DNA of 64,000 nt from Saccharomycodes ludwigii (lineage: Eukaryota > Ascomycota > Saccharomycetes > Saccharomycodales > Saccharomycodaceae), in contig NC_060201.1 of assembly GCF_020623625.1 (NCBI RefSeq), forward strand, positions 62,001 to 126,000, written 5' to 3'. Of the stretch, positions 55,560-64,000 are shown in pieces (position 1 is the stretch's first letter; each line of letters opens with the position of its first letter). Below the pieces are notes generated by a model, which saw only the letters and a program-made list of their open reading frames with translations, had not been told where the DNA came from and searched no databases. Position numbers and translations under genes: made by a program.

Positions 55560-58500
55560 TCATTTCCAGAAAATGTTGTTAACTTGTCTAATAACTCTCC
55601 CTGAAGCAAACCCGACAGTGATGAATATTATCACAAACTGTGTAATAATCAAACACACACATGCAAACATAAATCTGGGGCAGAAAATTTTCCAAACCAT
55701 TAAATGTCTTCTAAAGTGAGTAACCCAAGCAAAACTACTCAAACACAAAACAGTATTGTAGATTAACAACATTCCACAGTTTGATACGATTCTTGCTAAT
55801 AAAGTTTGTGGTTTTAATACCCCTGGTGGCTGCTTCCATAATGTCAATAACGCAATGCTAATACTTACAAGTATGAATGGACCAAATGTATTCATTATTA
55901 AGCCCAAATGTGTGAATGGAAAAGATACTTTTTCAGTTAAAATAAAGCCCATATCCCATTGTATAGAAGGGATTGTAGCTTGGTGGCCTGTAGTGAAAAA
56001 GTTTTGATAACTTACTAATCCTAAAGCAACAGGTCCTACCAAATTTTCCTTTAATTTCAAAAGATCAAAAATTTCCAAAATGCTTAACAGCTGGTTGACC
56101 ATCAAAAATAAAGATAACTGTGCTAGAGGTTTGTTGAATAAAAAAACGCATATTAGAAAATTAATAACTAGCAAAAAGAATTGGGAACCATAGACATTAG
56201 AATATCCCAATATGGTAGCTTGGGGACTCTTCAAATCTGTGTTTTTGATGTCTAATTTGATACATGTTGGTCCCATAGCCCAGCCAATATTTAGCGCTAT
56301 GATGGAAAGACCTACTATAATTCTACTTAAAGTGAACTTCCAGACAGTTATATCAAAAGGAATTGGTCCTACATTATTTTCGTACCAATATATGCCCCAG
56401 TATACAAAGTTTAAAAATAATGCGCTTTTTAAAAATTGGCCAATCCAAATGGGTGCAGCCGCTTGATAGGAGCTAGATACATTGTAGTAGCCCTTGATGC
56501 AGTTTGGTAGAAACCAAATTAGCAAGAAGCATAAAAATAAACACCACCACGAATAGTTATTTGCATTAAGAAAAGTTGGCTTGCATTGTAGGCCTTGTTC
56601 TTCTCGACAAACGGTTATAGTCGATGCCAACCTAGTGGCCAAGATTATTATTAAAGAATGATAAGCGCCTATGATTCTAGCAAACTTGCCCAAGGGTAGG
56701 GTATCTGATTTTGAAATAGTTATTTGATCATTATTATTATTATCATGAATTTTAGAATCAACGTGCGATATGTTTGCAAGCTTGTTATTGTACGTATTTA
56801 AACGGTTTGACTGAACATCAGCAGAATTAATATCGGTGGTAGTCATTTCCATTTCTTTTCTTGAAGTTTGTTGTTCAGGATTCGATGCAGACAATAAAGC
56901 GTTTGTTGAGGCTCTTTTTGGGGCAAATGTAAACTCGTATAAACTTAAGAACCCAACAGTGGTTAGAAGAAATGCCACAATTCTATCTTCCCAGATTGTG
57001 AAGGAATTAGATGTAAAACAAAGAGCGTGTAGAGTAATCATAACAGCACCAACTCTGGACCAATAATCGTTCAAATCTTCGGCAAATTTCACGAACATCC
57101 ATTTCAAGTTATATCTATCAAATATCGGAATACAGCACCCAACAACAATACCAATGACCAACGCAAATAGTGTACACCAAACCCAATTATCTAAAAAACT
57201 TGGTTGTTGTAAGATTTGGAAAATTGAATTTAGACTGACAATACTAATGATACACATTAAAAATATAGATGGAACAAATTCGTGACACATTTGGCCAACA
57301 ACAATTGATGGAATTAACTTTGTTATGACAATAATTAGCACCAAGGACACGGCTAAAATACCAATACCAATACCAACACTGACCAAATCGAATTTAGCCC
57401 ATTTTTCTTTGCAATTTTTCAAGAAAAGTTTTTGATAATTGATACCGTCACTTAGCTTGTAGTATTGGGTTAACTTGGTTAAAACATCCTTATTAGAAAT
57501 AACTTTGCTAACATTTTGGTAGGTATAAAGCTGGTCTAATGTTTGTTTATTGGCTACTTCAACATCTACAACCTCTTTGATTGGCCAGCCCAAATTATTA
57601 AATGGAATTGGTAACCCCAATAAGTGGGCAAAAGTTGGTACCAAATCTATTTGGTCGACCGTGACTGTTTGACGGTGGTTATTATGGGCATTGTTTGATG
57701 ACGAAAATATTTTATTGGGAGAGTATATAAATAGGGTACTTTCCAATTCGTCCTGAGAATCCCCACCATGGTTGCCTGTATGATCCATCCCATGATCGCC
57801 CATGATAAACAAAACTGTATTTTCATCTATGGATGGTATGAGCCGGTTTGCCACAAAGTCGTTCATCTCTTGTAACTTATTGCTCATTTCATAGTGATTA
57901 GGACCGTGCTTATGTCCTACATGATCGACACCCAACATATGACCTATCAAAACATCCCATTCATCATTTTTCTGTTTTTGGAACAAATATTCGTTAAAAA
58001 AGTCCATGACGCCTCTATCAACGGTTTGCAAGTCCCAGACATTTAAGGATTCAAAAAATTGACTTTTATCTAATAGATAGGGATTGAAAAGGGCATCCCA
58101 GGTATCATCACCAGTAAATAAAACACGCTTGTCATTAAGATATAATTGTTTAATTAGATTATCTTCTGTTATGATTTCACCATTAAAATTAGACCCTGCA
58201 TCAATAAAAGTTGGCAAAGAGCCAGTTGTTAGCCCCTTTAATCTTTGTAGTGTGGTTGTTGGTGGATCAGCCATAAACTTGAATAAAAAGGAGTTATCGG
58301 TATTATATAATGCAGTAAACTTATTTTGCCAAGGGTATAAGCATTGTTTTGGTTCTACGGGTACTACAAAATCATATCTTAATGCATCTATAATTAGTAC
58401 AACAGCTTTATCGAAAGTCGGTGGTTTTAAAACGGTTTCTAAGTTAGAGACATCGTCGATCACATGTCTTGTTAAAAGAAACCCTTTTGCAAAAAAGCAA

Positions 58501-58751
58501 ATGGAAATAAATTGCAATAGGCCCAAAAAAAATAATAAAATGATGTATTTGGTATGTGTTATTCTGAACCTGGATATACGATGTTTATAAAATCTCAATT
58601 CCTCGCTTTCTTGTCTTGTACTGGGTATTTTACTCAAACTCATGGATTTCCTTACATATTGTTCATCTAGTATGTCCTGTTTGAGCTTTTTATTGTTGGT
58701 GGTGGGGTTAAGGGTAGTAGAACTAGTCTTTGGCTGGTTACTGTTTGGCAT
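55560..58751 (-). CDS. GPI13: GPI ethanolamine phosphate transferase 3 (1,063 aa)
   Basis: In the ER membrane this enzyme adds ethanolamine phosphate to the third mannose of the GPI precursor, the bridge that later joins the protein. An N-terminal membrane anchor (about 45-75) is followed by a lumenal alkaline-phosphatase-like domain. It has VVLIIDALRYDF (metal site, Asp near 119), LTTGSLPTF (Thr nucleophile region), TGDDTWDALF, GHMLGVDHVGHKHGP and MGDHGMDHTGNHGGDS (about 316, remaining metal ligands). About twelve membrane helices fill the C-terminal half. Length is near S. cerevisiae Gpi13 (1,017). Position and strand match YLL031C. It is essential in S. cerevisiae. The large GPI-anchored flocculin in this window would depend on its product. 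Confidence 0.96.
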   Translation of the reverse strand: MPNSNQPKTSSTTLNPTTNNKKLKQDILDEQYVRKSMSLSKIPSTRQESEELRFYKHRISRFRITHTKYIILLFFLGLLQFISICFFAKGFLLTRHVIDDVSNLETVLKPPTFDKAVVLIIDALRYDFVVPVEPKQCLYPWQNKFTALYNTDNSFLFKFMADPPTTTLQRLKGLTTGSLPTFIDAGSNFNGEIITEDNLIKQLYLNDKRVLFTGDDTWDALFNPYLLDKSQFFESLNVWDLQTVDRGVMDFFNEYLFQKQKNDEWDVLIGHMLGVDHVGHKHGPNHYEMSNKLQEMNDFVANRLIPSIDENTVLFIMGDHGMDHTGNHGGDSQDELESTLFIYSPNKIFSSSNNAHNNHRQTVTVDQIDLVPTFAHLLGLPIPFNNLGWPIKEVVDVEVANKQTLDQLYTYQNVSKVISNKDVLTKLTQYYKLSDGINYQKLFLKNCKEKWAKFDLVSVGIGIGILAVSLVLIIVITKLIPSIVVGQMCHEFVPSIFLMCIISIVSLNSIFQILQQPSFLDNWVWCTLFALVIGIVVGCCIPIFDRYNLKWMFVKFAEDLNDYWSRVGAVMITLHALCFTSNSFTIWEDRIVAFLLTTVGFLSLYEFTFAPKRASTNALLSASNPEQQTSRKEMEMTTTDINSADVQSNRLNTYNNKLANISHVDSKIHDNNNNDQITISKSDTLPLGKFARIIGAYHSLIIILATRLASTITVCREEQGLQCKPTFLNANNYSWWCLFLCFLLIWFLPNCIKGYYNVSSSYQAAAPIWIGQFLKSALFLNFVYWGIYWYENNVGPIPFDITVWKFTLSRIIVGLSIIALNIGWAMGPTCIKLDIKNTDLKSPQATILGYSNVYGSQFFLLVINFLICVFLFNKPLAQLSLFLMVNQLLSILEIFDLLKLKENLVGPVALGLVSYQNFFTTGHQATIPSIQWDMGFILTEKVSFPFTHLGLIMNTFGPFILVSISIALLTLWKQPPGVLKPQTLLARIVSNCGMLLIYNTVLCLSSFAWVTHFRRHLMVWKIFCPRFMFACVCLIITQFVIIFITVGFASGRVIRQVNNIFWK

Positions 58752-60357
58752 TTAGGAGGATGTGAGTTTTGTTTTTATATTTATTAGTTAATGGATAGAC
58801 TAGATAATGAAAACTAGTTGGAACAATGATAATAATAATAGTAATCAAAAAAAAAAAAGAAAAACCTTTTTCTTTTTTCTTTCTTTCTAGTTGAATCATT
58901 TTAGAAATAATGTAATGTGGCTTACCCGACGTTTATAACAAAGCGGAAAAAAAAGAATTAACCAAAAAGGGAAATTTCTAAAGACAATTATTTACCTGTG
59001 AGATATCCGTATAGATCCGTAAATGTTGCGGACTATGGTAATATAACCTATTTGCTTTGATTCGTATTTTGTTAGTGCTGTGGGTTTATATTATATATAT
59101 ATATAATTTTAACAGTGATCATTTTCTTATCTTTCTGAGACAACGTGTAGAAACAATATCGTCAATTTTTTGTGTTAGTTTTAGTTTTTATGTGGATTAT
59201 TTTTTTTTTTTTTTTTTTTTCGTTTCTGCTCTCGTGTTTTCTTCAACTTGTGTATTATTATTTACAAAAATCCCTTGTAAGAGCGGTGATATCATAAAAT
59301 AAAAAATGATTCTGACTCCTTTTATCCTTGTTTTATTTTGTTTGTTTTTAAGTAATAATCACCAGAAGATCTTTTACAGTGGCAATGCTAAACAACAATA
59401 GCTACAAATATTTATTCCTTTATTAATACTGCTAATCTCTCTCCAATTATTATTTAGAACAAAAAAAAAAAAAAAAAACACGAGCTACTTACAACCATGA
59501 TAGCACCGCACAGTAACTAAAGCAGGTGTCTTGTTACAAATTTGCTTTAATAATAAAACTATGTAACTAGTAAGAAATTAACGTAGATGGAAAATATGTT
59601 TATACATTCTAATTTTATTTTTCTAATAAAAAATTAAGTGAAATAATCGAGCAAATAAAAAACAAGATAAATGAAAATGATAAATAAGAAAATAGATTGG
59701 GACATATTTTTTTATTTTTCAATCATTGCCACATTCTCCTTAAAAGCATTAAAATAAAAATAATAAATGCAAAATTCTTCAAATACCACCAAAGTATTAA
59801 AAAAAAAATACATTCTTGTCACATAGTGGATCACCCTCTTTCTGTGAGTGGGTAAGTTATTTTTGTATTTGTATTATATATTTATATATACATAGAAAAT
59901 GCCCAGTTATCAGCGGGTAGCGTCCATTATCAATGGCCAATAAAGCCATTTTTATATGGTTTTAGAAGTGTAAGATAACATTATCGAAAATACCCTGGGT
60001 TTTTATTTGACTGTTTCTATTGTTTTTTTTTTTTTTTTTTTTTTTTTATAAATAAAATTAAAAAATTTAATACAGATTTTACGAATGGAATTTGTAGCAG
60101 AGTAAATTTAAAATCACTCAACCAATTGGGAGCAAAATAAAATACATTTTTTTCTATTATGCTTTTTGTTTATGCGTACTAATTTTTTATTTTTTCGATA
60201 TTTTTATTTACGACTTTGTAACGATTTACGGTACGTTTTGTTTCTATATGAAGATTTCTAACCAGAATAGGAATGTATAATCAACTTGCTCTTTGTTTTT
60301 ATTTTTACCCTCTCATGCCGAAATTTAATACCAAAAAACAACCATTAGTATTTATTG

Positions 60358-60392
<35 letters not shown>

Positions 60393-62085
60393 TACGGATA
60401 GCTATGTGGGTATATAGTTACGATGAGGGATCACAACCATATTTATTTTATGTGTCGAAAAAAAAACTGTAAATGAAAAAAAATAGTACATTATATACCA
60501 CAATCCACCTTTTTATTTCCTATTTAGATTTAAAGTATAAGATTTTGAACCTTTTAAACAAAAAATTCAATACAAAAAAACAATCTGTACTCAACTTTCT
60601 TATGTTTACTTCCTTTTTATCCAATCCTTATTAATTTTTTACCGATTACAAATTGTAAACCATCAGGACTGGAAAACTGTGTAACTTTCTCGTCTCCCTT
60701 TTTTTTTTTTTTTTTTTTTCAATTTTTAATTTTCAATTTTAAATTTTTTTCTAATTACCTCGAGGAAGTTTAATATGTTTATTTTTCCTAGCTTGAACTT
60801 TTTTTTTTTTTGCTTGAATAAATATTATATCCAACTTTTTTGTAGTATTTATAATTAAAGTATCCTATATGGCTTACAATTTTCAATTCTCTTCTAATGA
60901 CACAATTCAACATACTGTAACATATGGCGTCTCAATAAGTTTGGTCAGTTCATTAAACACATGTTTTTTTTTATGCTGTGTTATTTATTGACCGTAAAAT
61001 CAAGCACGTGACAAATATCCATTTTAATACCGAAAAAAACGTGTCATTAAATCAGATTACTGAAACCAAGCGTAATATTAATTTTTTCTATACATGCTGT
61101 CAAAATAAAAATAAATAATAAAAGTACTGTTGTGATGAAAGCTGAATTAATAGATCAATGTTGCCTTTATATATGTTTGTTCAGTGACAATTAAACTTAA
61201 TTAAAATGGTGGTGGCCTTAAAGATTATCTAACTAGTCAAAAATTAATGTACGCCATTATAGACACTCACATGCAAAGACGCGGACATATGCACATACAA
61301 ATCTATATGGCTAAAATACCATTGTCGTATTAAAATTTATCATCTAGTCTTCATTTATATTCAACAAAAAGAAAATATAAAGGGCAAGAAGTTAGTTATT
61401 AATTGGTAAACTACATTTTAAAAAAAAAAACGGAAAGTTTGTGTTTCATGCTTGGCTCTACAATAAGCAAAATATTCTGTTTCCAGCGATGTATTTTTCT
61501 CTAACCCAAGTCATCTTAATCCTATCCACCAAGAACAAATAATTTTTTACCATTATTATTATGTCTCATTCAAATAATTTGAATAAGTAACATATATATA
61601 TTATAACGTTATATAAATCAGTACTTTTATTCTATCTTATTATACAAATATACTATACACTAAAGTCTGAACGCTGTAGATTCAAAAAAAAAAGAAAAAA
61701 AAAATACATGGAAAGATCATCTCCACTTCAATATTACCTGACATTATAGATATAATAGCAATTACTGTTTAGATTATTTGATATTAGTTCTGTAGATTTT
61801 ACTGTTCAGCTGTTCCCGAAAAAATGCCCATAAAACAATATCTTATCCTCCTTTTTCCTCCTCTATTTCATTTCACTTTATAAAAGACAGAAAAGTTTTT
61901 CCATTTAAAAACTTTTTTATTTATTATTTTTTTTCTCATGACATATAATGTTGAGACCTCTATTTTAATTCATTCCAATTTATATTTTATTCTATTTTAT
62001 TTCGTGTATTTTATTTTTTTTTTTTTTTTTAGTTCATTTGAAAACATCTTTTGGTCACGTTTTGATACATATGACCTTCCTAATT
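58752..62085. other. 3.3-kb gene-free stretch upstream of GPI13
   Basis: No convincing gene was found in either strand. The first few hundred bases are the GPI13 promoter, with a Reb1-type site at 58922-58928 and a repeated ATCCGTA near 59005-59022. Further on are T runs at 59200-59221, 60025-60047, 60361-60389 and 60700-60719. Small hairpins lie at about 59929-59962 and an E-box (GCACGTGAC) at 61004-61012. The part next to 62085 is the 3' flank of the following gene. A non-coding RNA or origin could be hidden here, but nothing identifies one. Confidence 0.5.
58922..58928 (+). promoter_or_regulatory. Reb1-type site TTACCCG upstream of GPI13
   Basis: The heptamer TTACCCG is the Reb1 core and lies about 171 bp before the GPI13 ATG, the usual place for general regulatory factors in yeast promoters. 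Motif match only. Confidence 0.45.
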
Positions 62086-63336
62086 TTAATTTAATACCCA
62101 TATATCGTTATCATCATCACTTACAATGCTACTACGTTTCCTATAGCTTTTAGTTATGGGATCCATAGTTGTAGTTATTGATTTGTTATAATTAGTATTT
62201 TTATCTTTGGGCTTTTTACTGTTACTTGAATTATTATTATTATTATTATTAGCCAAGTGAAAAGATTTATCATTAATGCTGTTGTTTTGTTTCTGGCCCC
62301 ACAAAATTTTATGTTGAAATCCACTTAAAGTGCAGTAAATGGTAATTGGATCATTTATATTGGCCACAAGAAAAAGTTTCATATTGTTTTTATATCTTGG
62401 ATAACAAATTTTTTTTTTAATATCTTCTATTGAATTCAAGTTGGAGGAAAAAGGGATGATTTCCATCTTAATTAAAGAATTTTTATTCTTTCTATGGATC
62501 CTAACAAATGCAAACTCTTTGGCTTTAAATGGATTTAAATCAAACTGATTATTGGAACAAAAACTTAGCGGGACTGTTGTATGTGTATCTGAAGTAACTA
62601 AACAGTGTATTAGTTTTGGTACTATTGATTCGAATTTTGACATTGTAGTTATACTTAAGGAGTTTTTTAAATAATTAATGTTTTTATTCAAACTCAATTT
62701 AGTATTGTTTATGCTGTAGTATATGTTATCGGCAACATTTTCCTTCGAGTCCTTTCTATAGCAATAAACATTAATATGTTTATTAATATGGGTATTGTTC
62801 GTGCCCATAGTGTTTGCAGTAGAAGCATCCCCTACAAGGATATTCCCTTCTTTGTCAGCGTTATTGGTAGTATCAAAATAATAGTAATTGTTGTTGACAG
62901 CAGCGGTTGAGTTATTATATGTATTATTGGTAGGATAATCAGTTATGTTTTTCATATATATAAGAAATTCATAAACATTATTAAAGGCGAAAAGCTGTAC
63001 CTTTAGTTGCAAAGTCACTGGTCTGCCTTGGTTATTACTTTTGTTATTACTATTACTTCTATCGTTGTTGTTACTGGGATTATTTTCGGTTTTTGGATTA
63101 TTATCGATGTCATTATGATATTGTTGTGTCGTAGGTTCTGGGTTATGTTGCAGCGATGAGGTAGTCAAAATGTTTACTTTCATGTTGGTAATGTTGGTAT
63201 TATTACTATTATTAGCTAGTGTATTTATTAGTGGAGTAAGATGTGATTTATTTGTGGTCAATTCTTGTATTTTAACAAATGTTGGTAATTCGATTTTATT
63301 ATTGGTATTTTCTGAATACGAATATCTTTTACACAT
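62086..63336 (-). CDS. Unrecognised Asn-rich protein (416 aa)
   Basis: I do not recognise this protein. The frame is intact from ATG 63336, and a folded core is suggested by alternating hydrophobic patches at about 100-125 (RPVTLQLKVQLFAFNNVYEF) and about 225-330 (for example AKEFAFVRIHRKNKNSLIKM and NNMKLFLVANINDPITIYCT). These are separated by long Asn/Thr/Ser linkers (about 40-100, 125-185 and 345-390). No membrane segment, signal peptide or metal-binding cluster is seen. The C-terminus (RKRSSIVSDDDNDIWVLN) holds a possible basophilic kinase site followed by an acidic patch. The S. cerevisiae neighbours of GPI13 and SNF6 do not suggest an orthologue. Asn-rich linkers of this sort are common in yeast regulators, but no function can be given. 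Confidence 0.7.
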   Translation of the reverse strand: MCKRYSYSENTNNKIELPTFVKIQELTTNKSHLTPLINTLANNSNNTNITNMKVNILTTSSLQHNPEPTTQQYHNDIDNNPKTENNPSNNNDRSNSNNKSNNQGRPVTLQLKVQLFAFNNVYEFLIYMKNITDYPTNNTYNNSTAAVNNNYYYFDTTNNADKEGNILVGDASTANTMGTNNTHINKHINVYCYRKDSKENVADNIYYSINNTKLSLNKNINYLKNSLSITTMSKFESIVPKLIHCLVTSDTHTTVPLSFCSNNQFDLNPFKAKEFAFVRIHRKNKNSLIKMEIIPFSSNLNSIEDIKKKICYPRYKNNMKLFLVANINDPITIYCTLSGFQHKILWGQKQNNSINDKSFHLANNNNNNNSSNSKKPKDKNTNYNKSITTTMDPITKSYRKRSSIVSDDDNDIWVLN

Positions 63337-64000
63337 TCTGAATCATTGCTGTTTTTTTTTTTTTATATATTTCCAAATTTCTATTTTGTCTTGGCTATTA
63401 AACTTTTATTAAAAAAAAAAGAGAAAAGAGAAAAGAAAAGAAAAAAGAAAATAAGAACAATGTTTAAATTCAAGGGAAGCTATTATATATACAAACAAAT
63501 AATGTAAATAAGTAAAAGCAGAGCGCGAGAAAGCATAATGCAAATCGGTGTTTTTATTTGATTTTTTTTATTTTTTTATTTTTTTTTTATTTTCTTTGAA
63601 CAGAAAAAAAATAAAGTGAATTTTTTTTTTTTTTTTTTTTTCATGCAGCTTGTGATATAAACAGTACAGCTTTAGCATAGGGCTATTGTTTGATTTCAAT
63701 TTGTTTGTGGTGACGAAAAAAAAAAAAATTAAGTCAAATATTTTTATTTCAATTTTCTTTTTTAAATTACAGATAATTTAATCATACAGTCATAAAAATG
63801 TGATTTATTTCTTTTTTTTTTTGTTTATGTTTTAAAAAGAAAATGTTCTAGGTCTCTTATATAGCACATTCAATCTAACGTAGTTTATCGTTTATTGCAG
63901 TATATTGTTTGAAGCTGTTTTAATTTGTTGTAATTTGTTGTAATTTTTTAGTTTTTTTTTAATTTTGTTTTATTTCGTTTTTATTTCGTTTTATTTTCGG
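63337..64000. other. Right end, upstream of the unknown Asn-rich gene
   Basis: This end holds the promoter of the gene at 62086-63336. It consists of A/T tracts (A-rich 63409-63450, T-rich 63559-63641) and ends in repeated TTGTAATT and TTTCGTTTTA units around 63925-64000. No gene or recognised site was seen. Confidence 0.5.

Noticed and set aside
61004-61012. GCACGTGAC as a centromere CDEI element in the 59-62 kb gene-free stretch
   Set aside because: No TTTCCGAA-type CDEIII was found at a suitable distance on either side, so it was kept only as an E-box.

Overview
This window looks like nuclear DNA from a budding yeast. It is very AT-rich, with long A/T runs, nearly all genes are intronless, and the one clear intron (in COF1) has a GTATGT donor and a TACTAAC branch point. 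The proteins are recognisably those of the Saccharomyces lineage. Eight genes follow the order and strand of S. cerevisiae chromosome VIII-left (EFM1, CBP2, MUP3, VMR1/YBT1, SBP1, RPL8, GUT1, SNF6), interleaved with the sister segment on XII-left (COF1, LDB18, YBT1, RNP1, RPL8, IRC19, YLL032C, GPI13). That is the arrangement expected before the whole-genome duplication, so this is a non-WGD species. The base composition and adhesin would suit Saccharomycodaceae (for example Saccharomycodes), but this is inference.

Layout. 1-12 kb: a large GPI-anchored Flo1-type flocculin on the minus strand, with a 4.5 kb gene-free upstream region that ends at an intron-containing tRNA-Leu(CAA). 12-18 kb: a UBX/UAS protein (UBX3-like, Dsc ubiquitin ligase) and an unrecognised 590-residue protein. 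18-36 kb: the syntenic core of EFM1, a CENP-B-type DNA-binding protein, COF1, LDB18, CBP2, MUP3, YBT1 and SBP1. 36-50 kb: two nearly identical TPO2/TPO3-type transporters in direct orientation, 10.7 kb apart, with RPL8, GUT1 and GLY1 between them. 50-59 kb: IRC19, the YLL032C KH protein, SNF6 with a very long polyglutamine tract, and GPI13. 59-64 kb: a 3.3 kb gene-free stretch, an unrecognised Asn-rich protein, and its upstream region.

The genes do not form a pathway. They are separate housekeeping, transport and cell-surface units, linked only by loose themes: GPI anchor synthesis (GPI13) and a GPI-anchored adhesin, membrane transport (MUP3, YBT1, two TPOs), and translation (EFM1, RPL8, SBP1). 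The points most worth a second look are the altered lectin loop and the repeated Cys-Ser-Ser-Cys units in the flocculin, the long adhesin promoter, the patchwork TPO pair, an AraC-like helix-turn-helix signature in the unknown 16 kb gene, a transposase-free CENP-B protein, and promoter sites (Rap1 plus Tbf1-like at RPL8, a 14-bp zinc-cluster palindrome at YBT1). No transposon, LTR, rRNA or CRISPR was seen.
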